Part shown: positions 24,089-33,800 of the stretch, in pieces
Position numbering within the stretch: the first letter of the stretch is position 1
How the letters are laid out: the number at the start of each line of letters is the position of its first letter
NCBI GenBank assembly: GCA_030750465.1
Contig: JASMHZ010000003.1
Coordinates: 1-62,091, forward strand
Reading direction: 5' to 3'
DNA: 62,091 nucleotides
Source: Candidatus Peribacteraceae bacterium
Lineage (GTDB): Bacteria > Patescibacteriota > Gracilibacteria > Peribacterales > Peribacteraceae
Program-made: the position numbers and the translations under genes
Notes under the pieces: model-generated
What the model saw: only the letters and a program-made list of their open reading frames with translations
Database searches by the model: none
What the model was told of the DNA's origin: nothing

Positions 24089-24523
24089 ATGCAACGAACA
24101 TTAATCCTACTAAAACCTGACTGTATGCAGAAAAAAATCTGCGGAACAGTTCTCAAGCGTTTCGAAGAAGCAGGTTTCAAAATTATTGGATGCAAGATGA
24201 TCAAGTTAGACTTAGAAACTCTCCGCGAACACTATGCGCACATAGCAGAGCTTCCTTTCTATCCGGAAGTTGAAAAGTTCATGAGTTTAACCCCTGTCAT
24301 CGGAATTGTTTTGGAGGGCGATGACATAATAAACAAAATGCGGGAGCTGCTTGGAGTAACAGATTGCTTGGAAGCTGCCCCCGGTACCATTAGAGCTGAA
24401 TTTGGAAGCAAAGAAGAAGGGGAGAACAAGATGAAAAATGTTGTTCATGCTTCGGACTCTCCGGAGACGGCGGAGAAAGAAATTGTCAGATTCTTTGGTG
24501 CTGATGAACTGTTTGATTACTAG
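24089..24523 (+). CDS. ndk: Nucleoside diphosphate kinase
   Basis: 144 residues, normal length. MQRTLILLKPDCMQ at the N-terminus and the active-site histidine in NVVHASDSPETAEKEI are diagnostic. It balances NTP/NDP pools through a phosphohistidine. TTTACT lies 11 nt upstream of the ATG, a weaker match to the leaderless pattern. Repeat F1 begins at the stop. Confidence 0.95.
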   Translation: MQRTLILLKPDCMQKKICGTVLKRFEEAGFKIIGCKMIKLDLETLREHYAHIAELPFYPEVEKFMSLTPVIGIVLEGDDIINKMRELLGVTDCLEAAPGTIRAEFGSKEEGENKMKNVVHASDSPETAEKEIVRFFGADELFDY

Positions 24524-24592
24524 TTGAAAGTTGTAAATGGTAAGTGGAAAATAATCTTTAATTTTCAACTTTCAACTTTCAACTTTCAATTT
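24523..24592. repeat. Microrepeat array F1 (GTTGAAA / CTTTCAA)
   Basis: Left arm TAGTTGAAAGTTGTAAATGG, right arm of four CTTTCAA-type units. It separates convergent ndk and S41 peptidase genes, and the TGA stop of the S41 gene is inside a GTTGAAA unit. Confidence 0.85.
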
Positions 24593-25844
24593 CATCAGGT
24601 CTTTCACCGTCAACAAGAAATTCAATTGCTGCATCCAGTTGAGGATCTACTTCATCAATAATCTGCTCGCGAGTTCTATCAACTTCGATATCCGGATAAA
24701 CTCCTCCTTTACCAAGATCATTTCCGTCTGGAGTAAGCCATCTTGCTATTGTCATTCTGACTGACGCGTTACCGGGAAGATCAAATACTTCTTGCACAGT
24801 CCCTTTCCCAAAACTCTTCTTACCAACTATTGTTGCACGCTCGTGATCTTGCAATACACCTGCCAATATCTCTGAAGCACTTGCGGATCCTTCATTTATC
24901 ATCACGACCATAGGAATATCCGGATCACTTGGCCTTCCTGATACATAGTGGTGAGTAGGATCTCCATTTCTTCTTTCAACTGTAACCACTTTGCCTTCAT
25001 TTAGGAACATAGATGACATTTCTACAGATCCTTCCAGATATCCTCCTCCGTTAAACCTGAGGTCCAGTATGAGTCCGGCAAGATCCGCGCCTCTCATAAT
25101 ATCAAGTGCGGTTTTAATTTCATTTACGGAGTCCTCCCCAAATTGATTCAGGGCAATGTAGCCCACAGAACCTGTTTCAGTTTTCTTTATTTCATACTCA
25201 ACACTCGGAACTTGGATACTTGTCCTTATTATCTGAATTTTTATCGGCTCAGGTGCATCAGTGCGTGCGATTGTGAGTTCAATCTTCGAGCCCTTGGGGC
25301 CTCTGATCAATTGCACTACTTGATGCAGAGTTTGGCCGGCAATATTTTTACTATTAACATGAGTAATCACGTCTTCGGGTTCCAGACCTGCTTTCGAAGC
25401 AGGCGACCCTTTAAGTGGAGCGACTACTACAACAAGGCTGTCTCTCATGGTTAGTTCAGCTCCTATTCCTTCCAATTTACCCTGCAGAGCTTTCTGGAAA
25501 TCGCTGTTCTCCGAAGGTGTCATAAACGTTGTATAAGGATCTCCAACTGATCCAACCAGTCCTCCAACGGCTCCATAAACCATTTCAGGAGGATTTAACA
25601 TGTCAGGGTCTATGTAATGCGCCAAGAGCAGTCTCCATACACCCCACAAAAGCGAAAGATCAACTTCACGTTCGGGATCTGCGAGCAATGCCCCGCTCAT
25701 AGATTTTCCGGTATAAAGCAATTCCAGTTTTTCTGTCATTTCTACCACATGTCTTTGTTCATACCTGACTCCCAATTGCCAACCCAGGACTAGGGTTATA
25801 AGTGGAAGAATTATCAGTGTTGCGATGCGGAGGGGCTTGAGCAT
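24579..25844 (-). CDS. S41-family C-terminal processing peptidase
   Basis: 421 residues from ATG 25844. An N-terminal membrane anchor (LRIATLIILPLITLVLGWQL) is followed by a PDZ domain (IGAELTMRDSLVVVVAPLKG) and the S41 catalytic core: serine in GSASASEILAGVL and lysine in KKSFGKGTVQ. It cleaves or trims exported proteins outside the membrane. TATACT (25854-25859) is 9 nt before the chosen start; a longer frame to 25913 would bypass this promoter. Confidence 0.92.
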   Translation of the reverse strand: MLKPLRIATLIILPLITLVLGWQLGVRYEQRHVVEMTEKLELLYTGKSMSGALLADPEREVDLSLLWGVWRLLLAHYIDPDMLNPPEMVYGAVGGLVGSVGDPYTTFMTPSENSDFQKALQGKLEGIGAELTMRDSLVVVVAPLKGSPASKAGLEPEDVITHVNSKNIAGQTLHQVVQLIRGPKGSKIELTIARTDAPEPIKIQIIRTSIQVPSVEYEIKKTETGSVGYIALNQFGEDSVNEIKTALDIMRGADLAGLILDLRFNGGGYLEGSVEMSSMFLNEGKVVTVERRNGDPTHHYVSGRPSDPDIPMVVMINEGSASASEILAGVLQDHERATIVGKKSFGKGTVQEVFDLPGNASVRMTIARWLTPDGNDLGKGGVYPDIEVDRTREQIIDEVDPQLDAAIEFLVDGERPDEIES

Positions 25845-25894
25845 TGTGGGATGAGTATAGCGGATACTTAGAATATTCATAAAAAATATTGATA

Positions 25895-25996
25895 AACAAT
25901 CGACAATCGACAATCAACACGTTCGCTACGCTCACTTTCAACAAGTTGATTGTTGATTGTTGACAGCCCGCGTAAGCGGGCGTGTCGATTGTTATT
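25895..25996. repeat. Microrepeat array J2
   Basis: Left arm GACAATCGACAATCAACACG, right arm GTTGATTGTTGATTGTTGAC, with a nested hairpin GCCCGCG-TA-AGCGGGC-like palindrome at 25966-25981. It lies between the divergent S41 and RNase H genes, so as with A2 it cannot be a terminator for either. Confidence 0.85.
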
Positions 25997-26016
25997 AGTT
26001 AGTGTAGGATATAGAC

Positions 26017-26586
26017 GTGATTAAACTGTCTGCTAGGTTAGAACGGCGCCTAAAGGATGTCTTCTCCAGAGCGAAAGAAAGGGAAAAATTTGCTTCTGAT
26101 ATTATCGAGGAAGCATTAGACAAGAATCAATCGAAGTCGGAGGTTGAAATGGTTGGAGGAACCCTCCACTTATTTACGGATGGAGGTTCGCGCGGGAATC
26201 CAGGACAGGCCGCCATAGGATGTGTGATAGAAGACCCTGTTGAGGGAAAGATAATCAGAGAGCATGCCGAAAGAATTGGAATACAAACGAATAATGTTGC
26301 GGAGTATCGTGCGCTTATCGAGGGGTTAAAGATTGCGAGGCGCTATCATCCCAACAGGTTGGTTTGTTTTATGGACTCCGAGCTTATCGTTAAACAACTC
26401 AAGGGAGAATATCGCGTAAAGATGGATACACTCAGAGAATTTGTTGAGGAGATCAAAGAATTAGTGGAAGAATTCGCCTCTGTTGAATTCCATTACATTC
26501 CGAGAGCAGATAATTTTCGAGCGGATACACTTGTTAACAAGTCTTTAGACGAACATCCTTCTCCTAGTTATGAGAAGTCAGAATAA
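26017..26586 (+). CDS. Ribonuclease HI-like protein with an N-terminal helical extension
   Basis: 189 residues. From about residue 48 it is a short RNase H fold of the RnhA/YqgF-unrelated bacterial type: DGGSRGNPG (first Asp), TNNVAEYRAL (Glu), MDSELIVKQL (second Asp) and RADNFRADTL (last Asp). The first 45 residues are charged and helical and not part of the standard fold. It starts at GTG with TAGGAT 6 nt upstream. The VanW gene overlaps its end by 17 bases, suggesting coupled translation. Confidence 0.87.
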   Translation: MIKLSARLERRLKDVFSRAKEREKFASDIIEEALDKNQSKSEVEMVGGTLHLFTDGGSRGNPGQAAIGCVIEDPVEGKIIREHAERIGIQTNNVAEYRALIEGLKIARRYHPNRLVCFMDSELIVKQLKGEYRVKMDTLREFVEEIKELVEEFASVEFHYIPRADNFRADTLVNKSLDEHPSPSYEKSE

Positions 26587-27838
26587 TAAGTTATTGGTTT
26601 CAGGTTTAATTTTTAGTTTTTTAAGTGTGCCTGCAGTTTTGCATGCAGCTTCATATCCAATGACTTACAGATACAATCATCATTTGTTTGAGCTTCAGCC
26701 CTACGAATACTCTCATTGGAAAGGACAAAAGCAAGCTTGGTCTTCACATGGCGCGTCAATCAGACCTTTGGCGGAATTCAGAGTAGATGGAGATCTGATC
26801 CCGCCACTTCCTGCGGGGGTTGTCCGTCATACCATAATTGATTGGGATAAAAGAGCAATACGCGAAACACTTAAAGAAAAGATATCGCTAAAATTTGATC
26901 GCAAACCGGGCTCAGTAGTAATGAAAAAAACAGGGACAGGAGTTCTTTTCGAAGGAATTGGTATGCTTGGAAGAAAAATTGATTTAGATCTGGCAGTCGA
27001 ACTTACAATTGAAGCTTTGGAGAATGAAGTCACTGACATTGTTTTACCAGTAATTGAAATTCAACCTCAAATGGAAATAGATATAACTTTAAGGAAAATG
27101 GGAATACGGGAAGTGATAACTGTAGGTGAGTCAGACTATTCCGGATCTCCTTACGCGCGGCGTCTTAATATTGCTAATGGTTTAAGTAAATTCAATGGAA
27201 CGGTCATTGAAAAAGGAGAAATTTTTTCCTTTAACGAAACATTGGGTCCTGTTAACAGCACAACTGGGTATTATAAAGAGCTTGTAATACTGGGGGAGAG
27301 GACTTTACCGGAGTATGGGGGAGGACTATGCCAGGTAAGCACCACTGCATATAGGGGAATTTGGGAATATGGTTTTCCTATCGAAAAAAGGCGCAATCAT
27401 AGCTTTGCTGTTCTGTATTATTCTCCGCAAGGAACCGATGCAACAATTTATCCTCCGCATACGGATATGAAGTTTGAAAACGATTCACCCGGAGCGCTTT
27501 TGATACAAACCTATAATGATGACGAGAACAGGCAAGCGTATTACATCTATTACGGAACAAACGATAACCGTGAGTCAGAAATAATAGGACCATATGTTTG
27601 GGGCAGAAGATCTGCACCGGCAGATAAGATTGAATACACGACAGCAATTGCACCAGGAACAACGCGCAAGGCCGGTGGGAGAGTTCCGGGATTAAAAGCT
27701 GTGTGGTATCGGGTTGTAAATAAGAGTGGGAAGGAAACAGTTGAACCTTTCTTTTCTTTTTACGAAGCTAGACCGAACTTAACTCAGATTGGCGTTAGTG
27801 ATATGCCTGGCAATGAGCCTAGTTGGATAGGTGATTGA
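26570..27838 (+). CDS. Exported VanW-domain protein
   Basis: 422 residues. A signal peptide (LLVSGLIFSFLSVPAVLHAA) is followed by a peptidoglycan-binding-like region and a C-terminal VanW domain with FSFNETLGPVNSTTGY and GGGLCQVSTTAYRG. VanW-domain proteins are cell-envelope associated; biochemical role not established. The element at 27844-27889 follows the stop. Confidence 0.85.
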   Translation: MRSQNNKLLVSGLIFSFLSVPAVLHAASYPMTYRYNHHLFELQPYEYSHWKGQKQAWSSHGASIRPLAEFRVDGDLIPPLPAGVVRHTIIDWDKRAIRETLKEKISLKFDRKPGSVVMKKTGTGVLFEGIGMLGRKIDLDLAVELTIEALENEVTDIVLPVIEIQPQMEIDITLRKMGIREVITVGESDYSGSPYARRLNIANGLSKFNGTVIEKGEIFSFNETLGPVNSTTGYYKELVILGERTLPEYGGGLCQVSTTAYRGIWEYGFPIEKRRNHSFAVLYYSPQGTDATIYPPHTDMKFENDSPGALLIQTYNDDENRQAYYIYYGTNDNRESEIIGPYVWGRRSAPADKIEYTTAIAPGTTRKAGGRVPGLKAVWYRVVNKSGKETVEPFFSFYEARPNLTQIGVSDMPGNEPSWIGD

Positions 27839-27843
27839 CCCTT

Positions 27844-27889
27844 CTTTCTTTTGTCTTAATACAAAAGAAAGAAGCAAAGAAAAAATCAA
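27844..27889. terminator. Terminator-like element K1 (46-bp twin of 61911-61956)
   Basis: Hairpin with arms CTTTCTTTTGT and ACAAAAGAAAG and loop CTTAAT, followed by AAGCAAAGAAAAAATCAA. All 46 bases recur without change at 61911-61956, also just after a stop codon. Confidence 0.8.
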
Positions 27890-27936
27890 CGCCCGCCAAT
27901 CCCCACCCACTAGCCCTCACCCCCCGTGGCGGGCGG
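27890..27936. repeat. G/C-rich palindrome overlapping the recO 3' end
   Basis: CGCCCGCC (27890-27897) and GGCGGGCG (27928-27935) frame CTCACCCCCC-type units of the DUF559-associated family. The recO TGA stop is in the GGGGTGAGG unit, and the last residues (AARHGG) are repeat-encoded. Confidence 0.7.
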
Positions 27937-28498
27937 CCCCTCCGTTTATTGCTATTAGAGACGCTATCTTTGATGCTTTTGGCGGTATATTAGAATGTTC
28001 AGAAATAATTTCATTGCAGAGAGCGTTTAGTTCAGATTCTGATTGGGGAAGTTCATTGTCAGATGGCAGGAGCCCGAGAGATCTTAGAACGTTTACTGTG
28101 AAATCAAGAACGGATTCGGGCTCTGGCTTGGAACATCGTCTTAGAAATTCCAAGGTCAGGTCAAATATTTCCGGCAAAGGTTCATCATCATGCAAAAGTG
28201 ATATCAATAGCTCCACTCCTTGTTGGGCATTCAGGAAGGGTTTAGTTTCAGTAAGGTCAGGTGATGGAAGTTTTTGTGCGGAAGTTACGATGAAGCCGGC
28301 TTTTCCTTCGTGAAGTCCGATTGTTACATGATTGTAGGGCAGGAGGCTTCCTCCAAGTTTGCTTGTAAGCTTTCTGACAGCCTTGGCTCTTGCGCTCAGT
28401 CTTCCCCGCTCTCGAGTCAGCAAAATAAGAAATCTGTCAGCCTCTCCGACGTCATGGGCTTTGAGGATTATGCTATCGTAAAGTTTAGAGTGGGGCAT
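27917..28498 (-). CDS. recO: DNA repair protein RecO
   Basis: 193 residues, shorter than the usual 230-250. The N-terminal OB fold (SIILKAHDVGEADRFLILLTRERGRLSARAKAVRK) and the helical middle match RecO; the zinc-finger cysteines of some RecO proteins are absent. It loads RecA with RecR on SSB-coated DNA. TATCAT (28505-28510) is 6 nt before the ATG. Confidence 0.88.
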   Translation of the reverse strand: MPHSKLYDSIILKAHDVGEADRFLILLTRERGRLSARAKAVRKLTSKLGGSLLPYNHVTIGLHEGKAGFIVTSAQKLPSPDLTETKPFLNAQQGVELLISLLHDDEPLPEIFDLTLEFLRRCSKPEPESVLDFTVNVLRSLGLLPSDNELPQSESELNALCNEIISEHSNIPPKASKIASLIAINGGAARHGG

Positions 28499-28510
28499 GG
28501 AGTTATGATA

Positions 28511-28636
28511 AAGAAACAGAGGAAACAGAGGAAGCAGAAGAACCAGAGGATCAGTCTGTATGAAAATTAGTAAGCCATATTTAAATAGTATCCTCTGATT
28601 CTTCTGTTTCTTCTAACTCTTCTGTTTCCTTTCTTC
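28511..28636. repeat. Microrepeat array B1 (GAGGAAGCAGAAGAA / TTCTTCTGTTTCC)
   Basis: Left arm AAACAGAGGAAGCAGAAG..., right arm CCTCTGATTCTTCTGTTTC..., separated by about 35 bases with no repeat. It lies between recO and ftsX, and the ftsX TGA is at its edge. Same family as 45046-45158 and 58576-58667. Confidence 0.85.
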
Positions 28637-29579
28637 AGGCCTTCAACTGTGGTCTTACCCCAAGCCAAGCCCCAATTGCTGCTACGATTGGAGCAACAAG
28701 TATTTCGATAGCTATCGTGATTGGAATGAATCCCTTAAGGTAATCAATATACGGCTCAGATAGAGTCTTTGCCAGATCGCCGTGGAATGCCGGCGAAACT
28801 GAGGGGAGTACGAAAAGAATTATAATCACCAATATCAAACTTAAAGATCCGGCCAGCCAAAGAAGGAAAGTAGCCTCGACTGCGAATGGAATGATTACGG
28901 TCGAGGGGTCAGCACCGACTAAATTCTCTATGAACACCTCTTCTTGTCGCACAGCAACTCTTTGCCTAACAAGTTCAGTTACAACAAGCATTAAAACTAT
29001 TGCTGCAACTATAATAATCAGAGTAGCAAGCGTTCTTCCGGTTGCGATTATGCTCAAAAGTTCGGCAACTTGTCCTTTCTGTTCGGTGATTTCCGAAAGA
29101 TGCGCAGGATTTACAACGTTTCCCCATCTTTCCTGCTGAACGAAGTTCGAAAATTCATTGGCGTCCTCAAATGACCTAAGTGATATTCCAACAGTATCCG
29201 AGAAAGGGTTTTTCATATTGTACTTCTCTAGAAATGCGACGAGTTGCGGATCATTTACTCTTGCACTTTCGTAGGCTTGTTCTTTGGTGATGAACACTGC
29301 ATGGTCAATGACCGGTAGCTCATTAACCTTGTTCAAAAATTCATGACGCTGTTCATTTGTAGCCTGCGGAAGAATATCCAGTTTAATATTTGTACGGGAC
29401 TTGAGGACGTTCTGCATCGTTTCTGCCCCTGCTAGACTCACAAGTAATATTTGAAGCATCAGAAAGACTCCAAACAGAGCTCCAAACGAAGTCAGCCATT
29501 GCCGCTCTCGGAAAACATTGCTTGCCCCTCTTCTAACAGATCGCCTGAGGATCACCGACATGTTGGGACCTATAAACAT
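28635..29579 (-). CDS. ftsX: FtsX-like permease
   Basis: 314 residues from ATG 29579. Four membrane segments in FtsX order: one N-terminal (SFGALFGVFLMLQILLVSLAG), an extracytoplasmic domain, then three C-terminal helices including VTELVRQRVAVRQEEVFIENLVGA before the second. FtsX works with the ATPase FtsE to control peptidoglycan hydrolases in division; ftsE is not adjacent here. TATACT (29587-29592) lies 7 nt upstream of ATG 29579; a second ATG at 29561 is possible. Confidence 0.88.
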   Translation of the reverse strand: MFIGPNMSVILRRSVRRGASNVFRERQWLTSFGALFGVFLMLQILLVSLAGAETMQNVLKSRTNIKLDILPQATNEQRHEFLNKVNELPVIDHAVFITKEQAYESARVNDPQLVAFLEKYNMKNPFSDTVGISLRSFEDANEFSNFVQQERWGNVVNPAHLSEITEQKGQVAELLSIIATGRTLATLIIIVAAIVLMLVVTELVRQRVAVRQEEVFIENLVGADPSTVIIPFAVEATFLLWLAGSLSLILVIIILFVLPSVSPAFHGDLAKTLSEPYIDYLKGFIPITIAIEILVAPIVAAIGAWLGVRPQLKA

Positions 29580-29611
29580 ATTAGGGAGTATAGCGTATAT
29601 TTGGTGATACA

Positions 29612-29746
29612 TTGAGTAATTTTCAATTATCAATTTGCAATTTTCATTCAAGGCCCAATAACCAATTTTCAAGTTCTATAGAATGAATTATTGGATATTT
29701 AGAAATTGAAAACTGAATGTAAATTGAAAATTCTAAATTGAAAATT
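29612..29746. repeat. Microrepeat array F2 (CAATTTTCA / TGAAAATTG)
   Basis: Left arm TTTTCAATTATCAATTTGCA, right arm of AAATTGAAAAT units, with TAACCAATTTTCAAG and GAATTATTGGAT in between. It lies between ftsX and the TPR gene. Confidence 0.75.
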
Positions 29747-30344
29747 ATTTATTACTAGCTACCTTCTCTAGTCGATCTACCGCCTCCCTGCACTCCTTTG
29801 CCCTAGCATTTTCCGGATCCAGATCTAGGGCTCTGGTAAACAACGCCTTTGCTTTACCGAAATTACGTACTTGAAGGTGTGTTACGCCAAGATCGCAAAG
29901 AGTAAGTGGGTTTTCACTATCCAAGTTCAATGCTCTTTCTAGTGTAACTATTCCCTGAGTTCTTTGTCCGCTGTTGAACAAGGCCCATCCCAGGCATCTG
30001 AGTATTTCTGGATTATTTGGCTTAAGATTGTTTGCTCTTTGCAAGTATTTTAAAGACTCGGTCCATTTTTCCTTTTGTGAATTTAGAAACCCAAGTATGT
30101 AATGTCCTGTGTAACTGTCATTGTCCAAATCTATTGCTTGCTTGGCAGCTTTGTGCGCTCGGGAGGTATGCTCCAATGCCAATTCGTTGTCAGCTATTTC
30201 CTCTAATGCAGAAACGTTCTCCGGCTCCTCTGTTAGCAATGTCTCCAATATTTCCAAGGCTTCTTTGTGCTGTCCGGCCATTTTTAATGCCTCAGCATTT
30301 TCCAGCTGTTCGAGCACTTTTGAAGATGGATCGATATTGGTCAT
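29745..30344 (-). CDS. Tetratricopeptide-repeat protein
   Basis: 199 residues consisting of about five TPR units (consensus residues visible in HKEALEILETLLTEEPENVS, YTGHYILGFLNSQKEKW, AKALFTRALDLDPENARA). No signal peptide, so it is probably a cytoplasmic scaffold. TATACT (30352-30357) lies 7 nt before the ATG. Partner unknown. Confidence 0.85.
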   Translation of the reverse strand: MTNIDPSSKVLEQLENAEALKMAGQHKEALEILETLLTEEPENVSALEEIADNELALEHTSRAHKAAKQAIDLDNDSYTGHYILGFLNSQKEKWTESLKYLQRANNLKPNNPEILRCLGWALFNSGQRTQGIVTLERALNLDSENPLTLCDLGVTHLQVRNFGKAKALFTRALDLDPENARAKECREAVDRLEKVASNK

Positions 30345-30401
30345 CGGATTGAGTATAGCCGACGAACATGGGAGGCAAGGAAAAAATGTTTATTTTTTGT
30401 G

Positions 30402-30734
30402 TCAATAATTCGCATACACAAAATACATCACTGTATTCAGTATTACTCTAGCTCCACTAATAACTACTGCCCCGATAACTGCTCCGATCATCATGCCCTT
30501 ACCAAAGCCGGATCTGGACTCCTGTCCCATTGAAATTATGAAAAAGAATGCTCCTGCGACAAAAATTGCGACACATACGTACCATCCGGTGGCCACCAGC
30601 ATATTGGTAACATTGGCTATTGCTCCAGGAGCAGTCAAACCGGCAGCAGGGCCCCAAACACGGATCTGAGCAGACGCAGAAAATGGAATTAATATTAGAA
30701 GAACCGAGTACATGATGGTTATAGCTTTTCTCAT
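30402..30734 (-). CDS. Small exported two-helix protein, pilin/VirB2-like
   Basis: 110 residues from ATG 30734. A cleavable-looking signal peptide ending ...FSASAQ is followed by two hydrophobic helices (GWYVCVAIFVAGAFFFIISM and MMIGAVIGAVVISGARVIL) with a glycine-rich basic loop. This layout resembles TrbC/VirB2 pilins, and similar small proteins are common in Patescibacteria. No other secretion gene is nearby, so function is uncertain. TAAGAT (30743-30748) is 8 nt upstream. Confidence 0.55.
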   Translation of the reverse strand: MRKAITIMYSVLLILIPFSASAQIRVWGPAAGLTAPGAIANVTNMLVATGWYVCVAIFVAGAFFFIISMGQESRSGFGKGMMIGAVIGAVVISGARVILNTVMYFVYANY

Positions 30735-30822
30735 TGCTCTATATCTTACCATATTTCAATTTGTTTCAAGTTTTTGGTTTCTAGTTTCTGTTGCATTGCT
30801 CTATACTCTCGCTCTACCTGCT

Positions 30823-33800
30823 ATGTCTGCGAACGGATTTTCTTCACGTTCTGTGTTCGATGAACCGCGCCGAAAGCGTAGGAGGAAGAGCAGTAATCCG
30901 ATCCCAGGGAAAGTTTATGGAGCATTGAAAATACTTCTGGGCAGAGGCAGTCCATCAAAAAATGAACGTAAAAAACTGGTCAAAAAAATCATAATTGGAT
31001 TTGTATTATTCATATTGCTTTATTTTGCTTATCTTTGGATCACGCTTCCGGACATAGATGATCCTGCAAGTCTGATTGCTTCGCAAAGCTCAGTAATTAC
31101 TGATCGGAATGGGGTTGAACTTTATAGATTATTCTCCGAAGAAGATCGAACATATATTACTGGCGAGCAAATACCAGATCATATGAAGCAGGCAATGATT
31201 GCGATAGAAGATGAGAGATATTACGAGAGGGGGTGTTTGGATATGAAGGCAATTATGCGTGCGGTTATTTTCTGGGGAAGAGCAGGGGGAGGTTCCACAA
31301 TTACGAGACAACTTGCCAGAAATTCTCTGAATCTATTCCAGGACAATAAGTACAACAGAAAGCTGAAAGAAGTAGTACTTGGATGCCAGCTAGAAAGACG
31401 CTTTGATAAAGATGAACTGATTGAACTTTACTTAAACTGGATACCATTTGGGCAAAATGCATACGGAGTGGAACAGGCAAGTCAGATTTATTTTGGCGTT
31501 GAGGCAAAGGATCTTACTCTCGCACAGTCTGCTGTTCTTGCTTCACTTCCTCAGCGGCCTTCTTACTTCAATCCATATGGAAGGCATTTACATACGGAAG
31601 TAAGCGAAGATGTTCACAAAAAGGTTATTGAAGGAAACATCACCAAGTCTTCGCAAATTCCCAATAACAAAGTAATGATCGGGTTGCTTGGAGATTATGC
31701 AGGCACGGGATCTTCATTGCTTTACGTTGGGGGGCGAACGGATCAGGTGCTTCAAAATATGGAAGACCAGGAATTCATAAATGAACAGGAACGACTGACC
31801 GCAATTGAGGAATTAGAGAACATGGAATTTGAGCCTACCCGCGAGAACATACGAGCTCCTCACTTTGTTCTTTGGATCAAAGAGGAAATTGAGAATATGT
31901 TTTCTGCAACTTCGGAGGAAGGCTTGTTTGAGCAAGGAGGACTTACCATAGAAACAACGCTCGATTGGGATATGCAGGAGGCAGCGGAAGAGGTAATAGA
32001 GTTCCATCGTGAAGATATCCTTACCAGATTCGGTGCGTACAATATGGCGCTTGTTTCCATGGATCCGAAAACCCGCGAGATTCTGGCATACATTGGAAAT
32101 ATGGATTATTCCGATACAGAGCATGGAGGGAAAATTGATATGGTTCATGCTCCGCGCCAACCTGGATCCAGTTTCAAGCCGTTCATATACGCTTCAGCAT
32201 TCCAGCATGGATACAGTCCTGCAACTCCCATTTGGGATGTTCCGACAAAAATTGGTGATAATAAACCGCAAAACTTTGATGGATTGTTCAAAGGTTTGAT
32301 GACAATGAGGCAGGCTTTGGGTGCTAGTAGAAACATTCCTGCTGCAAAAACTTTCTTCCTGGCAGGCGGGGAGGAAAAAATCCTAAGACTGGTCAGAGAC
32401 CTTGGTGCACCCACTCCATTGGTCAGGAAATCCGAACTTGCAATGGAGCGCGAGGACGGATTTGATTATGGTTGGCCTCTTGCTCTTGGAGCGGCAGAAA
32501 CTCCTCTTATAGAAATGGTTCAAGCTTATGGGACTTTTGCTTCCGGGGGAGAGACAGCTGGGGTGGTACCAATCAAACGAATTACAGACAAGAAAGGAAA
32601 CATTTTGTACGAGGCTCAGTCTCCTGTAAAAACGGATACTGTCTTGGATAATAGAATCGCGTATCAAATTACTTCCATACTCAGCGATGAATGGGCAAGG
32701 CCGGAAGAATATTGGAAGACACAGCTCACAATTCCCGGATATCAGACAGCTGCAAAAACCGGAACAAGTAACAAGTGTCTCGAATGGCAAGATGAAGACA
32801 CATGCCTCCTTAGAAAACCGGATAATGCATGGCTTGTTGGTTACACACCCAACCTGATTTCGGGAGTTTGGGTTGGAAACGCAGACAGTAGCGCAATGTT
32901 CGAGAAAGCAGGAGGGCTAAACACCGCAAGTCCTATTTGGAGGGATTACATGATGCGTGCTCATAGAAAGATTGAATCGCCTAAATATATTTTCGAGTCA
33001 CCGGAAGGAATAGTACAGCCGCAGATCTCTATGCTTTCCGGAGAATTCGCAACAGAATGTACGCCAGTTCATTTGCGACGTGCAGATGTGTTCCTCAAGG
33101 AAAATGCGCCATCCAAACAAGATCCGGCTTGCAAGGAGCTGACCGTCGACAAACTTACTCATCTTCTTGCCTCGGAAGAATGTCCCAAAGAGGCTCAAGA
33201 GGAAGGACAGTTCCTGGTTGCGCAAAGCTTGCTTCCAAAACGATGGCCCAAGTGGGAGGAAGGGGTTCAATCGTGGGTCAGTGCACAAATGGAGCTCTGG
33301 TACGCCGATGAAACACATTCTGGTGCCATTATTACACTTCCAATTGCTCCCACAGATGATTGCGAGCTTTCACTTACTCCCGGACGCTTGGAAAAACCAG
33401 AACTTACAATCAAGTTCCCGACCCAAGGAGGAGTCGCGTCGTATCCTGCATTCCATCCCAAGATTGATTACACAGTCGTTTCGGAAATTCGTGAAGTTGT
33501 TTACAAAGTTGATGGCAAGAGAGTTGCAAGACAGGAATCAAAACCATTCGATCGAACGATTCGCGTCCCACGCTCAGTTAAAAAGTCAGGATTGCATTCG
33601 CTCACAGTTATTCTTGTTGATGAGTACTACAACGAGATCACAAAATCAGTTTCATTCAGATTCGACGAAGATAAAAGGAATCCGACAGTCAGGTTTGTAA
33701 AACCCAAGGGCGATATCAACATTAAGTCAGAAAGCGAAGTGTTTATAAAAGCGGAAGCCAATGATCCTGATGGCGCAATCAAGTATGTTCAATTCTTCCT